Below are positions 17,830 to 25,750 of a stretch of DNA of 49,037 nucleotides, piece by piece. The DNA is from Treponema sp. GTDB taxonomy: Bacteria; Spirochaetota; Spirochaetia; Treponematales; Treponemataceae. The notes below the pieces were generated by a model that saw nothing but the letters and a program-made list of their open reading frames with translations, was not told where the DNA came from and ran no database searches. The stretch lies in NCBI GenBank assembly GCA_017553635.1, contig JAFZKN010000013.1, forward strand, positions 1-49,037. The letters are read 5' to 3'. The translations under genes and the position numbers were made by a program. Each line of letters opens with the position of its first letter. Positions within the stretch are counted from its first letter, which is position 1.

Positions 17830-18909
17830 ATGAATATTGACAAAAAAATTAACAACATACCAAGCCTGACATGGAACTGGCTTAAAATGAACAGTTCAGA
17901 ATTAAAGGTAAATTCAGAATTAAAGGAAAAATCTCATTTTTCAATTTCAAAAATTCCGCATGGTGTAACATTTGTAGAAGATGCAGAAAAATATATGATG
18001 AGTATCGCTCCAGTTGAAACAGGAACAGGAAAAGAAATCTCTGCAATTCTTTTTGATAACGAAATAATTCCATCAGCTTTAATTGTTGATGAAAAGACAA
18101 AAGTTGAAGAACCTGTAATCTGTGATTTTTCATGCAAAGATAAACACTATAGCTACTCTTCACAAATCATCTATGCAAAAAAAGATTCAGAAATTACCGT
18201 CATAATGAACTTCTCTTCTGAAACAAAAGCTCATGGACTTAACATCGTACAGACAAAGTTGTATGCAGAAAAAAATGCAAAAATTCATCTGATTACAACA
18301 CAAACTCTCGGTAAAGAATTTATTCATGTAAATGACATCGGAACCCTTGGAGAGGAAAATTCAAAAATCGAAGTTTCACAGATTGAACTTGGTTCTAAAA
18401 AAGCATATGTGGGAGTTCACTCATTATTAAAGGAATATCAGTCAAAGTTCGTTTCAAATACAGCATATTATTGCCGTGATGATCAGGAACTGGACATGAA
18501 CTATGTTGTAAAACATACAGGACGAAAAACTGACTGTAATATGAAGGTTGCAGGAACTTTAAACGGCAACTCTAAAAAAACTTACAGAGGCACAATAGAC
18601 TTTAAAAATGGATGTCAGGGTGCAACAGGTGATGAACAGGAAGAAACTCTTCTTCTCTCTCCTTCAGTTGTAAACAACTCAATTCCAGTAATTCTTTGCG
18701 ATGAAGAAGATGTTGCAGGTGAACACGGAGCAACAATCGGGAGAATGTCTGAAGACATTCTTTTCTACATGAAGTCTCGGGGAATCAATAAAGAAAGTGC
18801 TCAAAGAGTTTTATGTCAGGCCAAAATAAACAGAGTTGCTTCTAAAATACCGGATGAGAATACTAAAAAAATGATTTCAAAATACATGGATGAGGTTTTA
18901 TATGAGTAA
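17830..18909 (+). CDS. sufD: Fe-S cluster assembly protein SufD
   Basis: Paralogue of SufB and its partner in SufBC2D. The 359-residue protein is diverged in its first 150 residues. It has the family's C-terminal part: CRDDQELDMNYVVKHTG, GKTYRGTIDF-like sequence, LLLSPSVVNNSIPVILCDEEDVAGEHGATIGRMSEDILFYMKSRGI. The histidine in GEHGATIG corresponds to the SufD histidine implicated in cluster building. A strong TTGGAGGAAAAAG leads into the ATG. Its end overlaps the sufS start by eight bases, so the two are translationally coupled. Confidence 0.94.
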   Translation: MNIDKKINNIPSLTWNWLKMNSSELKVNSELKEKSHFSISKIPHGVTFVEDAEKYMMSIAPVETGTGKEISAILFDNEIIPSALIVDEKTKVEEPVICDFSCKDKHYSYSSQIIYAKKDSEITVIMNFSSETKAHGLNIVQTKLYAEKNAKIHLITTQTLGKEFIHVNDIGTLGEENSKIEVSQIELGSKKAYVGVHSLLKEYQSKFVSNTAYYCRDDQELDMNYVVKHTGRKTDCNMKVAGTLNGNSKKTYRGTIDFKNGCQGATGDEQEETLLLSPSVVNNSIPVILCDEEDVAGEHGATIGRMSEDILFYMKSRGINKESAQRVLCQAKINRVASKIPDENTKKMISKYMDEVLYE

Positions 18910-20137
18910 TCCTTCAGTATCAGAAATACGAAAGGACTTCCCGATATTCAGTGCAAAAGAAAATGATTCAATTATCTATTTTGACAACGCTGCGACAAGT
19001 CAAAGACCTCTGTCAGTAATTGAAGCGGTTTCAGATTTTTATAAAAGAAACAACGCAAATCCTCTTCGAGGGCTTTATGAATTAAGCACAAGAGCTACAG
19101 AAGAATACGAAGGTGCAAGACAGACTGTTGCAGATTTTATAAATGCAAAAGAAAGTTCAGAAATTATTTTTACACGAAATACTTCAGAAAGCACAAACCT
19201 TATTGCCTATACATATGGAATGCAAAATGTAAATGAAGGTGATGAAATAGTTTTAAGCATAATGGAGCACCACTCCAACATTCTTCCATGGCAGATGGTT
19301 GCACAGGCTAAAAAAGCAAAACTTATCTGGCTTGAATGTGATAAAGAGACTGCCGTAATCCCTGAATCTGAATATTCAAAGATCACTGCTAGAACAAAAA
19401 TAGTTGCAATTACTCATGTAAGCAATGTACTTGGAATTACAAACCCTGTTAAAAAAATAGCACAGATTGCTCACAAAAACGGTGCAGTTATTGTAGTTGA
19501 CGGAGCCCAGGCAGTTCCTCACTTTAAGATTGACGTACAGGATATAGATGCAGATTTTTATGCAGTTTCAGGACATAAATTTTTAGCACCAACTGGAATA
19601 GGATGTCTTTACGCAAAAAAAGCATTACTTGAAAAAATGCCTCCATTCCTTCGTGGTGGAGAAATGATTGAATATGTAACAAGAGAAAATGCAACTTATG
19701 CAGAGATTCCTCATAAATTTGAAGCTGGAACAGTAAACGCAGGCGGCGCAGTCGGAATTAAAGCCGCATGTGAATACATTAACAAAATCGGTTACGACTT
19801 TATAGAAAAACAAACAGACGAAATTACTTCGACTTTAATCAGCGAAATTAAAAAAATTCCGCATGTAAAAATAATCGGAAACTCAGATCCACTTAAACAC
19901 TGCGGAATCGTTACATTTACAATTGACGGAGTTCATCCGCATGACATAGCAACAATCCTTGATACAGAAAAAATCGCAGTAAGAGCAGGTCATCATTGCG
20001 CACAACCACTCGGAGCATATTTAGAAATTCCTGCTACAGCACGTGCATCACTTTATTTTTACAACACAGAAGAAGAGATAAAAAGGTTTGCTGAAAAAGT
20101 TTCAAAAATCAGAAGCTGGATGGGGTTTAAGGACTAA
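18902..20137 (+). CDS. sufS: cysteine desulfurase SufS
   Basis: PLP-dependent enzyme that takes sulfur from cysteine as a persulfide and passes it to SufU. It has the N-terminal YFDNAATSQRP motif, the PLP-binding histidine in MEHHSNILPW, the Schiff-base lysine in AVSGHKFLAPTG, the catalytic cysteine in RAGHHCAQPLG and the C-terminal ARASLYFYNTEEEI. The start is set at ATG 18902 because GAGG lies about six bases upstream; an earlier ATG at 18890 would add MRFY. It is flanked by sufD (overlap) and sufU (29-base gap with GAGGA), a type II SufS-SufU pair. Confidence 0.97.
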   Translation: MSNPSVSEIRKDFPIFSAKENDSIIYFDNAATSQRPLSVIEAVSDFYKRNNANPLRGLYELSTRATEEYEGARQTVADFINAKESSEIIFTRNTSESTNLIAYTYGMQNVNEGDEIVLSIMEHHSNILPWQMVAQAKKAKLIWLECDKETAVIPESEYSKITARTKIVAITHVSNVLGITNPVKKIAQIAHKNGAVIVVDGAQAVPHFKIDVQDIDADFYAVSGHKFLAPTGIGCLYAKKALLEKMPPFLRGGEMIEYVTRENATYAEIPHKFEAGTVNAGGAVGIKAACEYINKIGYDFIEKQTDEITSTLISEIKKIPHVKIIGNSDPLKHCGIVTFTIDGVHPHDIATILDTEKIAVRAGHHCAQPLGAYLEIPATARASLYFYNTEEEIKRFAEKVSKIRSWMGFKD

Positions 20138-20166
20138 TTAAAATTTAAAAGATACGAGGAAAGACA

Positions 20167-20634
20167 ATGGATACAAAAGAATTATATCGTGAAATTTTAA
20201 ATGAACACAATATTAATCCTAACCACAAAAGGGATATGTCTGACTCTACGATTTCTCTTCAGGGAATTAATCCAAGCTGTGGTGACAATATAACACTCAA
20301 CTTAAAAGTTAAAGATAATACAATCATTGATGGAACTTTTACAGGAAGCGGTTGTGCAATCAGCCAGGCATCTGTTGATATGATGCTTGATTTGGTAATC
20401 GGAAAATCAAAAGAAGAAGCTCTTACGCTGGCAGAAAATTTCATGCAGATGATAAAAGGCTCTGCATCCGATTCACAGCTTGAATCTCTTGACGAAGCTG
20501 CAAGCCTTCAGGACATTTCAAAAATGCCTGCACGTGTTAAATGTGCAGTTCTCGGCTGGAGAACAATGAAAGAATGTTTTGACAAAGACTCTGATTCACA
20601 GAGCGCATCAAATCCCGAGTGCTGTACTGAGTAA
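20167..20634 (+). CDS. sufU: SufU, zinc-dependent sulfur transfer protein of the SUF system
   Basis: Accepts sulfur from SufS. The 155-residue IscU/NifU-like fold has its three ligand cysteines in NPSCGDN, GSGCAISQAS and RVKCAVLGW, with the aspartate of the first motif. An extra KECF cysteine and a C-terminal NPECCTE tail follow. The 18-20 residue insertion before the third cysteine region (GSASDSQLESLDEAASLQD) is typical of SufU rather than IscU. The last 27 bases overlap the end of miaA on the opposite strand, and no terminator hairpin is visible. Confidence 0.95.
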   Translation: MDTKELYREILNEHNINPNHKRDMSDSTISLQGINPSCGDNITLNLKVKDNTIIDGTFTGSGCAISQASVDMMLDLVIGKSKEEALTLAENFMQMIKGSASDSQLESLDEAASLQDISKMPARVKCAVLGWRTMKECFDKDSDSQSASNPECCTE

Positions 20635-21561
20635 TTCACTTACCTTCAGGGAAAAATCTCCATTACACTCAGAAGCTCTTATCGTAACAGCTCCAGGAAT
20701 TTCTTTCATAAATACATACTGTTTTTTTGCATACTTATGACTGTCTGTCTTAATCTTTTCTTTGACAGCATCGATCGAATCAAGGTTCATAAAAAATTCC
20801 CTATAACCTATTGCCTGCATTCCAGGATCTGTTTTTTTATATCCTTTTTTTATAAGGCTTTCTACCTCTTCTTCAAGGCCTTCATCAAACATCTGTTCAA
20901 CCCGAAGATCAATTCTTTTATAAAGTTCTTCCCTATCCCGTTCAAGAATTATCGTTATAAAGTCAAATTTATTCCTTAGTTTTTTAGATAATTCAAAATC
21001 ACTTCTGGGTTTCCCGGTTGTATAAAAAATTTCAAGAGCCCGTAAAATTCTATAAGCATCATTCTTATTTATTTTTTCAGCACTCTTCGGATCAAGCATC
21101 TTTAATTTTTCATACATATATTCAGTTCCAGATTTCGAACATTCTCCTTTTAATTTTTCACGAAGCTCAGGATTTGACTCTGGTGTCAGAGGAAGCCCCA
21201 GTAAAAAGTTTCTGATATAAAAACCTGTTCCACCACATACTGCTGGAATCTTTCCACGCGAAAAAATTTCTTCACAAAAAGCATCTGCTTTTTCTACGAA
21301 GTCACTTACCGAAAACTGAACATCCGGTTCAATCAGATTAATCATATGATGAGGAATTTTCTGTAAAAGATTTTTGTCGGGTTTTGCAGTTCCAATGTCC
21401 ATGTATTTATAGACCGCCATCGAATCTGCACTTATGATTTCTACTTTGTTTTTAAAAAAATAAGGACTGCCTTCTGTGAAAAGTTTTTCCACAAGGGCAG
21501 TCTTTCCGGTTGCAGTTGGAGCAAAAATAACGATTACAGGAATTCTATTATTTCTGGTCAA
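20608..21561 (-). CDS. miaA: tRNA dimethylallyltransferase MiaA
   Basis: Adds a dimethylallyl group to A37 of tRNAs reading U-starting codons, using the isoprenoid precursor made downstream of dxs. It shows the P-loop APTATGKTAL, ISADSMAVYKYMDIGTAKP, HHMINLIEPDVQFSVSDF, GGTGFYIRNFLLGLP, and the QAIGYREF motif. The start is uncertain: the frame overlaps rpoZ. TTG at 21561, giving TRNNRIPVIVIFAPTATGK, is the choice that fits the family and barely overlaps rpoZ. An upstream TTG at 21603 is less likely. It is transcribed with rpoZ and converges on sufU with a 27-base overlap. Confidence 0.94.
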   Translation of the reverse strand: MTRNNRIPVIVIFAPTATGKTALVEKLFTEGSPYFFKNKVEIISADSMAVYKYMDIGTAKPDKNLLQKIPHHMINLIEPDVQFSVSDFVEKADAFCEEIFSRGKIPAVCGGTGFYIRNFLLGLPLTPESNPELREKLKGECSKSGTEYMYEKLKMLDPKSAEKINKNDAYRILRALEIFYTTGKPRSDFELSKKLRNKFDFITIILERDREELYKRIDLRVEQMFDEGLEEEVESLIKKGYKKTDPGMQAIGYREFFMNLDSIDAVKEKIKTDSHKYAKKQYVFMKEIPGAVTIRASECNGDFSLKVSELLSTALGI

Positions 21562-21742
21562 GGCGCATTGAAACTTTATGATTAAATAACTGTGATGCTG
21601 CAAGAGAAACTACTTTATCTTCGTTTTCTTCAATCTGAGGATCCTGCATCATTGACATCTGGTATGCGCGGCGGTTTGCTGCAACAGTAATTTCGTAAAT
21701 GTTATCTGTATATTTTACAAGTTGTTCAATTGGAAAAATCAT
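21548..21742 (-). CDS. rpoZ: RNA polymerase omega subunit, short spirochaete form
   Basis: A 64-residue protein (MIFPIEQLVKYTDNIYEIT, then AANRRAYQMSMM and KVVSLAASQLFNHKV) with the omega-subunit core: the AA.RRAYQ helix and the conserved V.LA..Q segment. Omega helps beta-prime fold and associate with the polymerase core. The predicted promoter is a perfect TTGACA-17-TATAAT, which puts the transcript start on the A of the ATG, so the message should be leaderless. It leads miaA. The identification rests on pattern recognition of a small protein but is well supported by length and composition. Confidence 0.85.
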   Translation of the reverse strand: MIFPIEQLVKYTDNIYEITVAANRRAYQMSMMQDPQIEENEDKVVSLAASQLFNHKVSMRLDQK

Positions 21743-21748
21743 GAATTT

Positions 21749-21777
21749 ATTATATAAAATAATATAATTAATGTCAA
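21749..21777 (-). promoter_or_regulatory. perfect-consensus promoter of rpoZ-miaA
   Basis: On the minus strand TTGACA (21777-21772), a 17-base spacer, and TATAAT (21754-21749). The expected start is position 21742, the A of the rpoZ ATG. The -35 overlaps the -35 of the divergent recO promoter. Confidence 0.8.
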
Positions 21778-21800
21778 TTTTATAAAAAAAGTAATATTAT
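21771..21800 (+). promoter_or_regulatory. predicted promoter of recO-recJ-M23 unit
   Basis: ATGTCA (21771-21776), 18 bases, TATTAT (21795-21800). The expected start is at about 21807, the A of the recO ATG. It shares its -35 bases with the rpoZ promoter on the other strand. Confidence 0.55.
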
Positions 21801-21806
21801 ATATAT

Positions 21807-22607
21807 ATGCGGAACATTAAACGTAAAGCCCTGATTCTTACTGTAAAACCACAGGGTGAAAATAACAGACTCATAACTTTTCTCACTAAAGAAGAAGGCC
21901 TTTTAACTTCACTTTTGTATGGTGGCCCTAAAAGCCGTCTCCGCTCACTTGTAAGCCCGTGGAATTTCGGCGAGTTGAATTTATATAATGACGAGGTCAG
22001 ACACCTTTCAAAAATTACTGATTTTGATGTAGAAAAATATCATCCGACATTCAGAGAAAGCCTGTATAAGACTATGGCGGCAAATGTCTCAACTGAAATA
22101 GTAATGCTTACAAAATGTGCAGGAAGCAACGAAGAGTGCTTTACCCTCTTAAACGGATTTCTTGACGGACTGGATATTCTTGATGAGCAGGAAGGAAAAA
22201 AAGGACTGATAAGATTCCTTTTCAGATATTTAGCCCTTCTCGGCATACAACCGGGAGATTTCAGATGCATCAAATGTAAAAGTCCGTTTTATAGTGGAAA
22301 TAGTTTGAAAAATGATGTAATATATAAATCAGGTGGGGCATTTTATTCACAATCAGAAAATGGTTTTATATGTTCAGACTGTGTGAAATCATTATTTGAA
22401 AATTCAGAAAAAAAACATCTTTTCGAATTAACTCCGAAAGCAGTTTCATATCTTGAAGCCACTTCTACTTGTGAACCTTCAGTATCCCGTAAAATGCAAT
22501 TGACGGCAGAAGAAATCCTTGCACTGCAGGGCCTTGTTTTTTCATTGATATCTTCCGGCGTCGGAACAAAAATTAAATCATTACAATCGGGTATCGGCAT
22601 TTTATGA
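21807..22607 (+). CDS. recO: DNA repair protein RecO
   Basis: Recombination mediator that helps load RecA onto SSB-coated single-stranded DNA. The 266-residue protein has the N-terminal OB-fold (KALILTVKPQGENNRLITFLT, then GLLTSLLYGGPKSR), a helical middle, and a zinc motif (CIKCKSPF about 152-159 with CSDCVKSLF about 188-196). The start follows an AT-rich promoter with no Shine-Dalgarno, so it is probably leaderless. Its TGA overlaps the recJ ATG by four bases, linking two members of the same recombination pathway. Confidence 0.93.
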   Translation: MRNIKRKALILTVKPQGENNRLITFLTKEEGLLTSLLYGGPKSRLRSLVSPWNFGELNLYNDEVRHLSKITDFDVEKYHPTFRESLYKTMAANVSTEIVMLTKCAGSNEECFTLLNGFLDGLDILDEQEGKKGLIRFLFRYLALLGIQPGDFRCIKCKSPFYSGNSLKNDVIYKSGGAFYSQSENGFICSDCVKSLFENSEKKHLFELTPKAVSYLEATSTCEPSVSRKMQLTAEEILALQGLVFSLISSGVGTKIKSLQSGIGIL

Positions 22608-24733
22608 AGAACTGGATTAAAAAAGAAATTCAAAAAGAAACAGTCATAGATATAAGTAAAAAATATGCTCTTGATTCTTTAACGGCAAGCATTCTTACCC
22701 GCCGTGGAATTACATCCGGAAAAGATATCCTCTACTATCTTGAAGATGATTTAAGATTTCTTCACAACCCGTTTTTATTCAATCAAATGGAAGATGCTGT
22801 TGATCGAATTCTTGATGCAAAAGATGAAGGAGAAAAAGTACTTATTTTCGGAGACAGTGACGTTGACGGAATTACAAGCACAACAATTCTTTACGAATAT
22901 TTAAAATCTATTGGACTCGACGTTCAATTTAAAGTTCCGGAAGGTGACGAAGCTTACGGAATGAATAACGAAACAATAGACGAATTTGCAGCAAACTACG
23001 GAACGCTTATTATTACAGTTGACTGTGGAATTTCAAATCACAAAGAAATTCAACATGCTGCCGAACTCGGAATCGATGTAATCGTAACAGATCACCACAA
23101 TGTCCCAGAAGTCTTACCAGAGGCTGCAGTAATCATAAATCCAAAACTTCCCGACTCTAATTACCCGTTCAAAGAAATCTCCGGATGTGCTGTAGCATTT
23201 AAGCTTGTTCAGGCTTTAAGATTTGCTTCTACAGAACTTTATAAAATGGATGTCTGTCTTTTACATGCATCAGAAAATGAAAACTCATGGAGCATCGAAT
23301 GCTTAAAGCTCCATAATAATGTAGAAAAGGACAGACTTTTAATTAATAATATTACAGAACCAATCCGCATTTCTGATACAAAACTTGAATCGTTCTTAAA
23401 GGGACAGCAGATTTTTGTATGGGACGATAAATCTACTAAAAGAATACTTAGAGAAATTTTCGGTACTGCTGTTGAGTTTAACACATTTGATTTACGACCG
23501 GAAGTTGCACAGATTATCCCAGGTATGTCAAACTGCTCGCTCGAAGAATTAAAGAGCAGATCAAAAATTGCACACTACGAAGAAAACGAATTGTCATTAA
23601 TCGACAGTTTTAAAAATATTTTCATTACATTCATCAATCAAAAATCAAACAGAGCGTTTCCACAAAAACAGGCTCTCGAAAATGATGAGCTCCAGCTCGT
23701 ATGTCTTGCAGCGCTTGCGGATGTAATGCCTCTTCAAAATGAAAACAGGATTTTTGTAAAACACGGTTTAAAAATAATCAATGCAGGGAAACCCCGTCGT
23801 GGGCTTTGCGAACTTTTATCAAAATTGAATCTGTTAAACAAAAAAATTTCAGCAACCGATTTAGCATGGACATTAATTCCTGCGATAAATGCGACAGGAA
23901 GACTCGGACAGCCGGAACTTGCAATTTCAATTCTTCTTGAAGAAGAACCTGTTAAACGTGATTCAATTGCAAATCAGATTATTAACCTGAACATTCAGCG
24001 TAAAGAACTTGTTAATAACGCTCAACAACTCACACTCTATAATGCAGATCAAAGCGTTCAGGCTTTAAGGAATTTCTGTCTTACAATTGACGATAGAATT
24101 CATCAGGGAGTAATCGGATTAATTTCGGCACGATATACCCAGAAATACCATGTTCCATCGATTACAGTTACTTTTACAGAAGATAATCTTGCAGTAGGCT
24201 CAATGAGAAGCTGTCGCGGTCTTGACTGTACAGAATTTTTATCAAAATTTAAAGAACTTTTCATCAACTACGGTGGTCATAACAAAGCAGCAGGTTTTTC
24301 AATAACAAAAGAAAATCTTGAAATCCTCAAAAAGAAAATCGAAAGTACTTCTTCTTCGCTCAATCTTTTAGATTCTGACGAAGACGACATCATAATCGAT
24401 GCAGAAATCCCTCCAACGTATATAAGTCCTGATATTCTAAAGACGATCGATATTTTTGAACCCTACGGAGAAACAAACAAGACTCTCAATTTTATGACCA
24501 GGGGAATAAAATTAATTTCATACCAGATCGTAGGAAAAACTGAAAAACAGCACTTAAAGCTTATTCTGGACAACGGCAGAAATAAAATACCTGTAATGTA
24601 CTGGAATGCAGCAGATAAAATCGGAAAAGATTTTAATGTGGGAAATAACCTGAATATAGTGTATAATGTAGAAAGGAATGTTTTTAACGGAATGGAGTCT
24701 ATGCAGCTTGTTGCACTTGATATCCAGATGTAA
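22604..24733 (+). CDS. recJ: single-stranded-DNA-specific exonuclease RecJ
   Basis: 5'-3' exonuclease of the DHH superfamily acting in RecFOR recombination and mismatch repair. It shows the DHH phosphoesterase motifs FGDSDVDGITSTT, IITVDCGISNH and VIVTDHHNVPE, the ADVMPLQNENR segment, and the DHHA1 part ending in GSMRSCRGLDCTEFLSKF...GGHNKAAGFSI. An OB-like C-terminal domain follows. At 709 residues it is longer than the E. coli enzyme; an insert near residues 215-330 (LLHASENENSWSIEC to the LEELKSRSK region) accounts for the difference and lacks a recognisable domain. Confidence 0.94.
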   Translation: MKNWIKKEIQKETVIDISKKYALDSLTASILTRRGITSGKDILYYLEDDLRFLHNPFLFNQMEDAVDRILDAKDEGEKVLIFGDSDVDGITSTTILYEYLKSIGLDVQFKVPEGDEAYGMNNETIDEFAANYGTLIITVDCGISNHKEIQHAAELGIDVIVTDHHNVPEVLPEAAVIINPKLPDSNYPFKEISGCAVAFKLVQALRFASTELYKMDVCLLHASENENSWSIECLKLHNNVEKDRLLINNITEPIRISDTKLESFLKGQQIFVWDDKSTKRILREIFGTAVEFNTFDLRPEVAQIIPGMSNCSLEELKSRSKIAHYEENELSLIDSFKNIFITFINQKSNRAFPQKQALENDELQLVCLAALADVMPLQNENRIFVKHGLKIINAGKPRRGLCELLSKLNLLNKKISATDLAWTLIPAINATGRLGQPELAISILLEEEPVKRDSIANQIINLNIQRKELVNNAQQLTLYNADQSVQALRNFCLTIDDRIHQGVIGLISARYTQKYHVPSITVTFTEDNLAVGSMRSCRGLDCTEFLSKFKELFINYGGHNKAAGFSITKENLEILKKKIESTSSSLNLLDSDEDDIIIDAEIPPTYISPDILKTIDIFEPYGETNKTLNFMTRGIKLISYQIVGKTEKQHLKLILDNGRNKIPVMYWNAADKIGKDFNVGNNLNIVYNVERNVFNGMESMQLVALDIQM

Positions 24734-24745
24734 AAAGGATATAAA

Positions 24746-25729
24746 ATGAAAATCAAAATTTTAATCATCTCGTTGTTTTTATCGATAGTTCAGCTTGGAC
24801 TTGTTTTTTCTGATGAATTTTCTTATAAGGGAAATTACTGTGATATTACTGCAATCTATAATCCTACTTCTTACCCCGGAGAGGCCTACTGGATTCGTCT
24901 TTTAATTGAATCCCACAAAAAAAACAAGATTTATACAATCAGCGCAAAAGCAAGTCTTGTAGGTGAAAAGACTATTTCAGAATCTAACTTTTTCAGCCTG
25001 AACCCGAAAAAGAAAATGAAAAATGTTTCAGAGATGCTTTCAGGCATTCCAACATGGTCTACAGTAAAGCCTCAGGAAGATACAAAAATTGTAATTACAT
25101 TTTCATACAATGAAGAAGAAACTGAAACTTTCGAATTTCCTGTAATATTTGCTCCAAAAGATTATCTTGAAGAAACACTTCATCTGAACGAAAGCCTTAC
25201 AGATCTTGTTTCAAAACCTTCTCCAGAAAAAAAAGAACAGTCACGTGTATTAAATGAAACTCTTCAGACAATAGACAGCGAATCAGTTTACGACCTTACA
25301 CCTTTTATAAAACCGACTGCAGGAAAAAGAATCACTTCTGAGTTTGGACAGACCCGGAAACTTATATATAAAAACGGGAAAACAGCCCCAAGTTACCATG
25401 CCGGAATCGATTACGGAATTCCTGAGGGCTCAGAAATAATTTCTTGTGCTGCGGGAAGAGTTGTAATGGCAAGATGGAGAATCGTAACCGGTTACAGTGT
25501 CATTGTTGAACATCTTCCGGGACTTTACAGCATCTACTATCACTTAAGTGAACTTAAATGTAAAGAAGGTGACATTGTAAAAAAAGGACAGCTTATTGCC
25601 CTTTCAGGAAAAACCGGATTTGCAACTGGTCCTCACCTTCACTGGGAAGTGCGCTTAAACGGAATATGTCTCGACCCTGATTCATTCATCAAAAACTATA
25701 CTTATCAGATGACATCAGAAAAACAATAG
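24746..25729 (+). CDS. secreted M23-family peptidase (LytM domain)
   Basis: A 327-residue exported protein with signal peptide MKIKILIISLFLSIVQLGLV (cleavage near FSDE). An N-terminal beta domain of about 120 residues (GNYCDITAIYNPTSYPGEAYW) and a linker precede a C-terminal M23 metallopeptidase. The zinc ligands are visible as SYHAGIDYG, which supplies the first His and the Asp, and GPHLHWEVRLNG, the HxH motif. It probably cleaves peptidoglycan cross-links in the periplasm. AAGGA lies six bases upstream of the ATG. It follows recJ by 12 bases and is probably cotranscribed. It converges on ligA with a 21-base gap and no clear terminator. Confidence 0.9.
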   Translation: MKIKILIISLFLSIVQLGLVFSDEFSYKGNYCDITAIYNPTSYPGEAYWIRLLIESHKKNKIYTISAKASLVGEKTISESNFFSLNPKKKMKNVSEMLSGIPTWSTVKPQEDTKIVITFSYNEEETETFEFPVIFAPKDYLEETLHLNESLTDLVSKPSPEKKEQSRVLNETLQTIDSESVYDLTPFIKPTAGKRITSEFGQTRKLIYKNGKTAPSYHAGIDYGIPEGSEIISCAAGRVVMARWRIVTGYSVIVEHLPGLYSIYYHLSELKCKEGDIVKKGQLIALSGKTGFATGPHLHWEVRLNGICLDPDSFIKNYTYQMTSEKQ

Positions 25730-25750
25730 AAAAATACCTCAAACGCTTCC

